A stretch of 64,000 bases of DNA from Gonapodya prolifera JEL478 (lineage: Eukaryota > Monoblepharomycota > Monoblepharidomycetes > Monoblepharidales > Gonapodyaceae): assembly GCA_001574975.1 (NCBI GenBank), contig KQ965750.1, forward strand, positions 186,001 through 250,000, given 5' to 3'. The position numbers and the translations under genes are program-made. Shown piece after piece: positions 10,533 to 20,592 of the stretch. Below the pieces are notes generated by a model. The model worked only from the letters and a program-made list of their open reading frames with translations, did no database searches and was not told where the DNA came from. Position 1 is the first letter of the stretch. Each line of letters starts with the position of its first letter.

Positions 10533-12837
10533 CTAGCCCCTGAACGTCCTTATCCTCCGTGCGATCGGCTGCCTGCACACCTAGAAGCATACAGCACGGT
10601 AAGTCACGAAAAGCAAACACCCATCGCAACCCCCACCCCAGGTACAAACAGGACACCGATCAAGTTCTCCACTGCAGGATTCACACAGGCAGTAGTGCCC
10701 GCAGTTGAGCAGAATTATGGAGGGTTTCTGCAGTGTCAGTGGTTGCGCGTGGTGGTTATGGTGCGTGCAGTGCACGGAGTTCGTGAGGTAAGCGTGGGAT
10801 GAGTGGAGTGCTCACGGTGAGCTTACGATTCCCACACCCGCCCCGCAAACACACGCATACCCGCCACCCAGTGCAGAGACACTCACTTTCGAAAGACACA
10901 CGACACAGTCCTCCGCCTCCTCCACATTCTCCAAATCCTCTCCCTCTCCCGCGCTCTGGGCCACCTCTGCACTCCCACCGGGCTGTCCTCTTACACCCCC
11001 ACCGTCACTCGATCCCGGTCTCCATTCGCCCGCCCCCACACCGACCCTACGCCCCACCACAACCCCCGCGAGCAAGAACGCCCCCACTACAAGAACGCGC
11101 GAGGCCCACCGCCAGGTGGCGAACGACCGGCGAAGCGAGGCGATGTAGTCCGGCAGCGTGGAGAGCACCAGCACGTGTGGGTAAGCGGGGGGTGGGGCGG
11201 CGGGGGCGATTGCGGCGCCGGTTTTGGCGGGGGACGGAATGGCGGGTGCTGTGGTGGAGGGTGGGTGGGCGAGCATGATAGGGGGAAAGCTGATGGTCCG
11301 TGGTGGTGCGGGGGGTGGACGCGTGGGTGCTCCTCCCGCTTTGGGTGCTTTGGGTGGTGGTGTGGGAATGCTCGTGGTGGCAACCCCGGACCCAACCACA
11401 GGAGACCCCATGACTTCCACGATTGGCCGCGGGACTTCGAGCGCGGCGCCTGCGGCGCTCTCTGCCCCGTAGAAATCGAGGTACCCCAGGGCCGTTACAC
11501 GCTCGCCTACGCGCATAGCCCTCTCGACGGTCTCGAGCCCGCTCGACAGCCTTCCCGCCGCCAGGCCCGTGCCGAGCGACACTGTTACGGAGCCCAACGA
11601 GGGTTGTGATACGCCTACAGCCCCCGCTGCGAGTTCGGTCATGAGGGGTTGTACGAGGGTTGATGCTGACAAGGGTGCTGATTGGAAGTCCTTGGAGACC
11701 GAGGGAAGGTCCAGCGACGATGGGAGCGGGTTTGTGGCAGAGTAAGCTGGGATGGAGACGACGGGGAGGGAGGCTGGGGTGAGGGGTGAAGCGGGGAGGG
11801 AAACAGGGATGACACTTGATGGCGCGGTTGGCGGGGTGGGTAGGGACGCGACACTAGTCACGATGGAGGACGAGGACGGTGGTACAGAGTTAGGTAGCGT
11901 AGTTGGTGAAGGCGGGGGCGTGGGGTCTCCCGCCGCGAGTTTTAACCCGGCGTCGCCCGCGATGGCGTCCAGAGCCACCGAGATGTGGAACGGGATTGAC
12001 CTCAAGAACCTGCTGACTTGCTCTGAGCCCGAGACTGCGGGGGTGGTGAAGCACAGGTGAGCGTCAAAGCAGCAGAAAACCGGACTCCATTGTTCCGCGA
12101 GGGTCCTCCCTGTATTCGGGCTCCGCATTTCGTCTCTCGTCTCCAGCGGACATCTCTGCCTCCGCCCATTCCACAACAGCTTCCCATTGATCAAATAGCT
12201 TCCGGCGAACGCCGTGGCATCGACAACTCACCCCATTCCCTCCTCTCAGGCACATATGTTGTCCAGTGCCGGTTGACAACCTTCTCGTAAATGACCGCCT
12301 GCACAAACCGCGCAAGGCCCGATAGTTCCAGGACGGATGTGGGTGTCGTGGGCGTAACGATGCCTGTGGGTAGGTGTCAGTCCCTGTTCACCCGCGGTCC
12401 CAATCCCCGCAACCCCTGTCAGCGCCAGACCGTCTTCAGTCCACCCCAGGTACTCCTCTGCCATTTTCAACGTCTCCCGTGCCTTGCAACTCTGCAATAC
12501 CATAACGTACCCACTCCTATCTGCCATCTTCACCCCCACCATGTCCATCTCCTCCAACACAAACGCTCTATCCTCCCCCACACCAACACAAACCTTCAAC
12601 AGCCACGTACCGTCCCTGGAACTTCCTCGCCATCTCCCTCACGACCTCCCGATCGACCCCACCTCCGTTAGCCAACAGCCTCGCGAGTACTTTCCGGGGC
12701 GGGAACACCACAGCCGCGTGCGCGGCTGCTAGCTGCATGCGGGCGCGGCGCTGGACCCATAGGGATGCGAGCGCGCCCAGGATTGCAGATGCGAGGAGAA
12801 GGAGGAGGTGGTTGTCCCGGGGGGGCGAGAGGGGCAT
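10533..12837 (-). CDS. MUL1/MAPL-like membrane RING E3 ubiquitin ligase
   Basis: Homologue of the mitochondrial-outer-membrane E3 ligase MUL1 (MAPL/GIDE). From the ATG at 12837: an N-terminal TM (HLLLLLASAILGALASLWV), then RYVAVEG, spliced (donor GTTTGT, acceptor CCCACAG) to IVTPTTPTSVLELSGLARF and KVVNRHWTTYV, the start of the GIDE/BAM domain. PFHISVALDAIAGDAGLKL and TVERAMRVGERVTALGYL continue it. Between these two blocks sits an insert of about 100 residues rich in Pro, Ser and Thr that animal MUL1 lacks, and a second such linker precedes TM2. TM2 is RVLVVGAFLLAGVVV. The RING follows: EDCVVCLS, LLNCGHYCLCESCSGELDRCP, and after a GTTTGT intron VCRQPIARRIRTFRG and TAG at 10533. All RING ligands are present. 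Confidence 0.85.
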
Positions 12838-13102
12838 CGGAGGTGGCGCGGAGTGCGGGTTGGGGGATGCACTGATGAAACTAGGGGAGACACAGTGCGG
12901 TGGTCGATGCAAGAGTGGAAAATCGGGGGGAGGGCCGAGAGCATGCAGGATGCGGTTCGGGACCACGGCAAAGCTTCAATCCGACAGCTTTTCCTCAGTT
13001 CCAGCCGTCATTCCTTTGTGGTGCCGATCATTTTGATATAAAAGCATTGCAAAGTCTCAATACACAATCTCGGTAAAGGCACGTGTGGGAAACCCCTCCC
13101 AA

Positions 13103-14493
13103 TTACTGGAACGCAACACCGACTTTGACGGCCTGGACACCACCTCTGGCTGCAAAGCCTGTCCCACCAGACCGAATTTCCACGACATCCTTTTCCTTGA
13201 CTTTTGCAGAGCACACAGGACATTTGCCGTCTGGAATCGCAAGCGTCTTGACGCAAGTGGGACACAGTGTATGTTTGCAAGATTTGAGACCTGAATAGAT
13301 ACAGCGGTGAGAAGTGGAATCTTGGCAAGAGCACGGGCGTGTCCATTGGCTCACCGGAAACTTTCGAACCGTTGGTCAAAGTTTTGGTACAGGATGGGCA
13401 GGAGATGGTGATATCCCCTTTTTCGTCTTTCGAGGACAGGAACTCGACGGGGAAGAGCTTTTTAATGCTGATAAATGTCCACAGGGCTCCTCTTTATAGG
13501 CTCTTGTGACAACGAAGATTATCAACGCTCACCTGACAGGATGGGCGGATTCCTCAGCACAGCACACAACTTCTGTTTTTGAAACCTCCGGGGCAGTTGC
13601 AGTGGCGTTTGGTGTCAATGATGGCTTTCCAGGGGTACCAAAAACAGTTTAAGACACACCACCGAATAGCACGTGCAACTATCATTGAACTCACCACCCA
13701 AAACGACGGGAGCTCCCCACGCTTCTCTCCGTTCGTCTTCTTTTCACTCGCGGCAGCTCCGTTGACGGCTCCAGTAGCACCTGCAACCACACTTCCATGC
13801 GACTTCTGAAACTCTTCCACAACCTTGGCATGTTCTCGTTCTGCCTGCTCTCGTTGACGCATAGTTTCGGTTGTCACATGTTGTGAGGCGGCTTTGGCTT
13901 GGCGCGCAATTTCGGTCTTCTGAGCGAGTATCTGAGTTCCGACCAAAGTTTAAACTTCAACGTTGTGCCAGAAAACAGAGCGCTCGCGCGCCCGAGGAGA
14001 ACGTACGTTCTCCAGGATACATTCTTTGCATGCGATGTGTCCCTTCGAGCTTGAATTACGTAATTGGTGCAAGTCGAGACATTACTTCTCCGAAACGATG
14101 TAGAGTCCCTGCTCGCGATGTAACGAACCAGCACATGGGTTCAATCGCTCTAGCCAAACAAAGCCAGCAGTCGTAGAAGTTCCGAAGAGACTCTTTCCCA
14201 AGCCGTTGCTGTGGAAAGAGGGCGTGAGTACACTGGTGAAACGTAATGCAGCTCTTGGACCACTTCCGCCCCCTCGCCGCCCGAAATTTCGACATGCACT
14301 TACCTTTTGTGTTCCATACTTTAGAATAGACCGTTCGTATGCGGTAAAAACTGGCAAAGAGCAGTTGTTCTTGGAATGTCTGCGGTTCAGACCGTGGTTC
14401 CCCAAGAATACAAAGGGTACAAGGCACAATGATGAAGTCTTCGATTGGAGCCAATCAGGCTTTGCGCACGCTGGGGATAACGCACCGAGACAT
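13103..14493 (-). CDS. NOSIP: NOSIP-like split U-box/RING protein (one frame break)
   Basis: Homologue of nitric-oxide-synthase-interacting protein, a nuclear U-box E3 ligase associated with the spliceosome. Exon 1 codes only MSR (ATG 14493, donor GTGCGT) and joins HSKNNCSLPVFTAYERSILKYGTQK, the family's start. Next come SRDSTSFRR, CLDLHQLRN and SKGHIACKECILEN, then ILAQKTEIARQAKA, the NOSIP coiled region. LPSFWV, PSLTPNATATAPEVSK and HPVR follow. The second half-RING is LKSCKHTLCPTCV and KCPVCSAKVKEKDVVEIRSGGTGF. Between RDSTSFRRS and CLDLHQL the frame slips by one base near 14081-14084; adding one base restores exactly the seven-residue spacing of the human protein. Either the sequence lacks a base or the allele is broken. 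Confidence 0.88.
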
Positions 14494-14613
14494 GAGTGGG
14501 TTTGAACGCTTTGGTCTTGCAAATTCTGCCTAAACTTTCATTCCTACTCTCCAGCCCGAAAAATCAAAATCATAGAGGTGCTACGTGGTATAACTGTGTG
14601 CGAACTGATTTTA

Positions 14614-16398
14614 CTACGCCGATCCTTTCCAGCCTCCAACGCGACAAAATTTGTAATGCTGCACCAACGCTCTACCCTCAATGAAAGTTCGCCCACAACT
14701 CGCCGTCGGGCAACGCATGTCCAATCCCAACACGGGTTTCAACTGTTCCAGGTGAAGGAGCATCCCCCACGTGCGCCGGACAACAGCCTGGCCACATGTC
14801 GGGCACGGATAGTACGTAAACTCGCCATCCGTGTCGCCCGCTGTCATGCTCGCCGGTTCTGCATCCGCACCATGGCCAACGTCCACACTCCCGAATGGCG
14901 GTTCCGATTGGTCTGCAGGAGGATACCCGCTCTCCGCCGAGATTCGTGTCGGAGGCGCCGCTCGTGCATCCGGAATACCATCCAGCTCGGTGTTCTCCAC
15001 AGAGGTGTGCTTGTTAACGCGATGTTGCCAGGCCGCTTCCTCAAGCGCGAACTTCTTGTCACATCCTGGATGACCACAGGCTATAGAGCGCTCCATGTCG
15101 GGCCGCCAGTTGCTGCCGTACTTGTTGAGGGTGTGAACACCTTGAATGTGGGACTGTGTTGTTCGAAAAACATAAGTGTCATAAGTCATTCAATTTTGCA
15201 AAGTTGATTCAAATCAAGTCTTACCTTCAAGCCCCGTGCTGATGTCAGGACCTTGCCGCACTGAGAGCATTGAAATGGTTCGCCTTTCGCTTCCACTCCA
15301 CGAGCTTGCAGAGGTTCGACAGGAACGGCAGTGAGACCCTTTGAAGACGATACCGACGCAACAGCGCTTTGTTCAGCGTCCTCGTTCTTCTGATCCTCCA
15401 CAGTCTCTCCCGCGGGAACGGTTTCCGACACAACCTTGGTGCCAACCGGTTTGAGAAACCGCCAAACGGAACTATTCATGTCCTGTCCCGTATGTCGTTT
15501 GGTCCCCGAGTTTTTAAAGCTCGCGCCGGTCCTATTCCGCTTGGGTTCGTATCCAGGAAACAAGTGTTCCTTGAAAGGTTCCACGTGCTCCAGGACGAAA
15601 CCGGAGCGTACGGCTTGTTCCGTGATCTCCCATCGGGCATCTTGACCGTGCACAAGCGACACGAGAACTCTGTGGCGGTAGTATGCACGATTAACTTTGA
15701 GATGGCATTGGGTGGTCCGTCGCCGCCACCACCGTTAAAGTTTCGGAAACTCACCTCCCCCCGGGCTTCAACGCAGAGAAAGCCGACTTGAAGAAGTGCG
15801 CCAGCAGAAACCTATGCAGCCTAAAGTCCTCCGTTCCCAAATGCGGGTGGTTCCAAACAATAAAGTCCAGTCCCAGGGGCGCCTGCAGCTCCAGCTTCTC
15901 AAGCTCCCACGCGTTGACCTCGTGTCGCACGTGCAGGAGGCCTTGGTATCGCCCCAACCGCTCGATTATACCCCGCGCATCGTGGTACTTGCTGCACACT
16001 TGCTCGTACGTGTCGAAGCTGGTTGTCGTGATGTGGAGCGACTCGTCGCGAGGCGGCAAGTGGAAGTACTCGTGCGCCGGAGTCTTGCCACTGCCGGCGT
16101 CCATAAGGGCTCGAGCATACGGCGAGTCCATCGCGTCCACCCGCAGGGTACCATCGGGGTCCTGGTCCTGGTCCTCGCGAGTGGTGTGCCGGCGATCACC
16201 GTTTTTTCTTTCAGTCCGCCCGCGCGCGCCGTCCTCGCCCCACAGGAACCGCGCGACGGCAAGCGAGAACGAAAAGTTGCCGTCGCCGAGGACAAGGACC
16301 CGCGAAATCCTTTGCGATGGCTCAATCTCGTGGAGCGATCGCCCGTCATGTTCTACACGATCTGCGTCACCCTGCTGAGAGTCTTGGAGGGCAGGCAT
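14614..16398 (-). CDS. BMT5-like (DUF2431) methyltransferase fused to C2H2 zinc fingers
   Basis: The N-terminal part is a DUF2431/BMT5-type Rossmann methyltransferase; BMT5 makes m3U in yeast 25S rRNA. Visible motifs are the SAM loop RVLVLGDGNFSFSLAVARFL (about residues 33-52), TTTSFDTYEQVCSKY, LDFIVWNHPHLGTEDF and FFKSAFSALKPGG. After an intron come VLVSLVHGQDARWEI and HLFPGYEPKRNRT, the family's C-terminal block. The same frame then runs through about 80 low-complexity residues into zinc fingers: FQCSQCGKVLTSARGLK joined by a GTAAGA..CACAG intron to SHIQGVHTLNKYG. Further fingers are IACGHPGCDKKF with HRVNKH, and YYPCPTCGQ..RCPTASCGRTF with HYKFC. The ATG is at 16398 and the stop at 14614. 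The fusion suggests RNA binding by the fingers (inference). Confidence 0.82.
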
Positions 16399-16689
16399 AT
16401 CGTCTCCGATCTCAGTCTACCACGGATGATGGGGCTGGCCTTTGTTTCACAGCTTAATGATCGACTTTGCTGGAGCTTGGTGGAGCTCGAGTTGAATTTA
16501 GAAGACCGCCACAGAACCCTCTTCAACTTTCTGTCCTCTTCTTTTTTTTTTTTTGGACACCGCGAAGAAGGACACACACTTCTTTGAGAATGCACGCTGC
16601 ATATATAATGCACCAAAACCCGCCCCCCCCCCCCCCCCCGGGCGACACCACTGGCACTACCAGAACGGCAACCATCCCCACGCCACCCT
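16399..16689. other. Intergenic gap with homopolymer runs
   Basis: Between the BMT5-like ATG and the mL59 stop, both on the minus strand. It holds a T run near 16541-16553 and a C run near 16622-16639. No gene is seen. The C run is long enough that its length in the assembly should not be trusted. Confidence 0.7.
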
Positions 16690-17755
16690 CTAAAAGTCCA
16701 ACTCTGGTCGCGCCTTCTGCTTGGCTGCCGCGCGATCCTGTTTCCAGTTTCGCGTATTCGCGTGGTGTGAGAATATGTGCCGTGTGCGGATTAAGGAAAC
16801 CACCAGTGTCAGAACTCGTCACACAGCACCGGCCCAACAGCCGCACCAACGACCAACGTACCTTTCGCCACTGGGCAATGATATTGGGCATGCGCTCCAC
16901 GAGGTCCTGCTGCTTCTTTTGTCTGCGGCCGTGCCGTGGACGGGGTGAAGATACGACGGGGTGAGGAATGAAGAGGGAGGAGGAACGAGAGAGAGGTCAG
17001 ATTCGCCCAATGTGGATCTGACGGCACATTCGGCTTCTGCCTTTCGCGCGTTGTCATCCACTCTCTCCATTGACGAATTCACGACGTGCTCTGCGCTTGC
17101 TCTCGTTGACTTTGTCGCTTGAATGCCCTCCGTTCCATCCGACTACGCTGTCGCTTCGCTTCATCCCGCTCCATCCGACTAAGCTGTCGCTTCGGTCCAT
17201 TCCCGCTACACGAACTTCCAACCTCGTCGTCACGTGTACGCACCTCTCATACTTCTTGACCTCGTTCTTCCCCTCTGGCAATTTCACATTTCTGACTCTC
17301 TCCTGCACTCTACTACCACGGGCCGTGACCCCACTTTGCCGTGGCAACCCAACGTCCTTGACGGGGTCAAGTCCACACAAGAGCGCGACTTTGCGAATCC
17401 TAGCCTGATTCCTGGCCGAGATACGGGGCTTGCGCCAGACTCCGCTGACCAACGTCGGGTAGAAGTCAGCGCGGCGTCGGTGGTAATAGGAGGCTTGTTG
17501 GATGACCCAGTCCGTGGGGAACTTGCGGGGGAACTTGAGGCCACGGGGTTCGGAGGACGAGGAGGCAGAGGAACGAGAGGAGGGAGTTGGAGTAGCGAGG
17601 GTAGACGGCGGGGAGGAGGAGGAGGGGGAAGATGAGGCGGAGATTGCGGTGGAGGATGGGCGGGGATGGGAGAGGGAGAAATGTCGCAGTGCAGAGACTC
17701 CCCCCACGGCAGGGCGTGCCATTACGCCCGCCAAACAGCGAGCGAGTGCTTGCAT
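16690..17755 (-). CDS. Mitochondrial ribosomal protein mL59-like
   Basis: The ATG at 17755 opens a mitochondrial presequence (MQALARCLAGVMARPAVGG, Arg-rich with no acid) and a long Ser/Pro-rich linker. The core ADFYPTLVSGVWRKPRISAR, then NQARIRKVALLCGLDP and GLPR, fits the mL59 block (F-x-P..G-x-W-x-x-P-x-x-S-x-R-x-x-A) of fungal large-subunit mitoribosomes. After KYER a donor GTGCGT starts an intron holding a 36-bp tandem repeat. Later exons give QKKQQDLVERMPNIIAQWRK (donor GTACGT) and NWKQDRAAAKQKARPELDF with TAG at 16690, a basic helical tail like that of the yeast protein. The family match is by motif only, so another mitoribosome protein remains possible. Confidence 0.62.
17115..17215 (-). 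repeat. 36-bp minisatellite in an mL59 intron
   Basis: Two nearly identical 36-37 bp units in tandem (tccatccgactacgctgtcg.. and tccatccgactaagctgtcg..) with a partial third unit at the left edge. The array falls after the donor that follows KYER, so it is most likely intronic. Confidence 0.65.
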
Positions 17756-20592
17756 CTCTGCGTTTCCCCTTTGGGCCTCTCCTGGTTACTTGCGTGTGCG
17801 AGGTGAAGAGTGACGAGGCTGCGGTCGCACTGCCCTGTGCACTCGCTGCGGTCGCACGATTCCCGCCGAATACGTCATAGTAAGTATACGTTGTGTGCGC
17901 TAGATATTAGAGGCTGGTTCCGGCACGATATTGTTTGCTGTTACGCACCGGCCCGGTTGACTTTCAACGCCCCCCTCTCAAAATGCACGAGCTTTGGAGC
18001 ACGCAAACAATTACAGCAATCCAAGTTTTGTGTATGGTTCTTTTCCAAGCGTGCGCGACTCGCGGTTACGAAGCCCGGCCCCATGTGAGATGTGGCTTGG
18101 CTGCTCTACTCGTAACTCGTCACCGCATTCATACGCATTGGTTAATGGTCAGGCGGCGAGCAGGGGAGGAGAAAGGGAGAGGTTGTGTTTGTTGGGTGGG
18201 AGTGGTATGTGGGCCATTCGAGTCCCACGGGTTCATGAATAGATTCTCTCGAACCACGCCCCACTACATCACCACCAAACTACCCTCAATGCGAAGCAAT
18301 TCCACAGCTTCCCCCTTATCTTCTAAACCCCATCAATGGCCAGGACACCGCGTCGAGGCGTCCCCGAACGCAGGGCACGCAGATCCCGAGCCGCCGCACA
18401 CGCCGCGGAACTGTTTAGTTGGGTTGGCTAACGACGTGGGTCAGCTCCGACTCTTCATGCAACACAAGTGGTTCGACTGAGGCCGCCGATGCAAAAAGAA
18501 AACACCCACGTTTCCAGTCCCGGATGGAAAGTCGACCCATGAGCCTCCGTCATTCGGCGTGCGGCAGTAGTCGCCATGGTCGGTTTGGAGACAGACCTAA
18601 TTTGTTTGGTCAAGAGCAGCTTAGTGGAGAGCGGGCGGGACGTGGGCATAATGTGTATCTAAGATAACCGAGTATCGAGCAGTGATCGCTGCTTCGATTC
18701 CCGTACACTCCTTTGATTTATCCAAACCCACCCCTGCACATCCTCCAACACTCGACGGACACCCGTCGTTTGATCCACGCTCCACTACGGGGGCGGCAGA
18801 CACAAGACCCGTGAGGAGGACCACCGCGAGGAAAAGGGCCGCGACGACGCTTTGAGAGTGGAGTCATCATTTGTTTGATTGTGGGAATGCTGCCAAACTT
18901 CATCGTATAGTAAGAACAAAGAGCACGATGCAGGCCATTCTACAGGCCTCACTTGATAACCGTTCACGGTCGCCGATCGACTTCGTTTTGATTTTGAGAG
19001 GAGTGCAGGCCTTGTGTCGCAAAGAGTACATTTTAATAAGACTTGGCACCTCATCACGCCAATTACATGTTTATGCGCGTTCAAGGGCGTGCCAAAAACG
19101 AACAAAAAAAAACGGTTGGGGGGGAGGAAATATTCCCACGGGTTGAGTTGGTCCTCTCAGGGGCTCAGCACTGGTCTTGGACTCTGAAGATCACCTTATG
19201 CGATGAACGGAATCATCTCTGTTTACACCCCATGCATGTCACATACAACCCGTGTTACCTATTCTACGCCATCATACGTGTCTGCAGACATCGTCCACCA
19301 TCCACCCACAGTTACTCACCAACCCAGCAGAACCTCGACTCAAAGAAGAAGGCGGGCGTTCGCCGACATCCTTGCGGACTTGTTACCAGGAGACGCCACG
19401 AGGAGGCCCCCGCCTTGATGTGATGGAGCTCGGTCAGACACAAAGTCAATAAGTGCAATACCTGTGCATTCCTCACCTATAGTTGTTCTCCCAATACCGA
19501 ACAAAGTGAGAGATGCTTTACACACTCGAAAAGCTCCCTCACCATCTAACAAATGTCGAACGTCGATGGTGTCGGGTCCTTGTCCACGTTGGTGGTGAGG
19601 TCCCCTTTCCTGCCGAACTCGGCCCACCGGACATTAATCTTCCATTGTTGGCCCCTGGGGATGTCGCCCCAACCACCTAACCGCGCAACGACACGTCGTT
19701 GCACTCAAATGATGGCCGAAAGCTTACTCCGCGAAGGATAACACGTAGTGGCACCCACGGATACTCATCCTACGCAATCGTGCGCACCATAGGCGAAAAA
19801 AGCCGGCGGAACGCTGAGCCTCCGTGGTGGATTAGATTTCGCTTGGCAATGTCATTACCGTACCAAGCTAGCGTTCTTTGCAGAGCGAATCCCACAGGAT
19901 AAGCGCACCCCACGGGGTACCTGCAACTACACACCTCCGGAGGACAACGCTGTGAGCTGGAACGACCGAAGAGGCCTGGTGCATGAAGGAAGGAAGGGTG
20001 GACATCAGTAAAATGGACAGAGACTCGCGAACGGACAAGCAGATGCCCACCTCCCAGTCTTTCAACTGCGTAAACAAGAGGAGGAGTAGGAATCAGAGGG
20101 AGGAGCGGAGAAGGGGTGATAAGCAAACGTCTCGAATGGACAAATCATTTCAAGTCGTCTCACCTGGAGAACACTCCTCGAGCGCTGTCGTAGGCACTGG
20201 AGCGCACCTCACGAGATACGACAGTCAGGCCCGTGTTGCCCAGATAATCAGACCGATGGGTTTGACCGTTTGCTGTCCTGTCCACTGTGAGGATAGTTGT
20301 TGAGACTGCAAACAGGCCCACGCCCGGTGAGGCTCTGATCCTAATCCAAAACAAACGCACTGAGCGCCAACTCACGTGGCATCGATGGTCAGATAGCGGT
20401 TGTTGGTGGTGGCTGTTGATTTCAGAGGTCGCGCGACCGTTGCTGGCACCTTTCACTGAAAGTGTCGCTGTAAACAACTGAGCCAAAATAATGTCAATTT
20501 GTCCACTTTTGGACTTATTCTGACATAACCCTTCTCCCATTTTCTTGTTGGTCTCAAAATGGAAGGGTTCAGTCCAAACCAAAAGGTGACAG
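17756..20592. other. Gene-poor stretch, no recognisable product
   Basis: About 2.8 kb without an identifiable gene. Some pieces look translated but could not be assembled. Near 18.66-18.86 kb (minus) there is a secretory-signal-like run ALFLAVVLLTGLVSAAP followed by a short Cys-containing segment, without an in-frame ATG. Near 19.58-19.68 kb (minus) reads WGDIPRGQQWKINVRWAEF. Near 20.0-20.1 kb (minus) VERLGGGHLLVRSRVSVHF follows a good acceptor (TTTACGCAG), and a strong donor (CTCCAG|GTGAG) lies at about 20.16 kb. One unknown spliced minus-strand gene at 19.3-20.4 kb is possible. No RNA gene was seen. Confidence 0.4.

Noticed and set aside
10799-11610. Long plus-strand frames rich in His, Pro, Gly and Arg
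   Set aside because: They are antisense shadows of the Pro/Ser/Thr-rich part of the MUL1-like gene, which has domain and splice support on the minus strand.
12370-12608. Minus-strand coding-like frame (VGVGEDRAFVLEEMDMVGV) inside the MUL1-like gene
   Set aside because: It first looked like a frameshifted exon. Treating it as an intron (GTTTGT..CCCACAG) joins VAVEG to IVTP in frame and matches the GIDE domain.
18655-18715. tRNA-like T-arm string (gcttcgattcccg)
   Set aside because: The flanking bases do not form a T stem, and no acceptor or D-arm partner is present.
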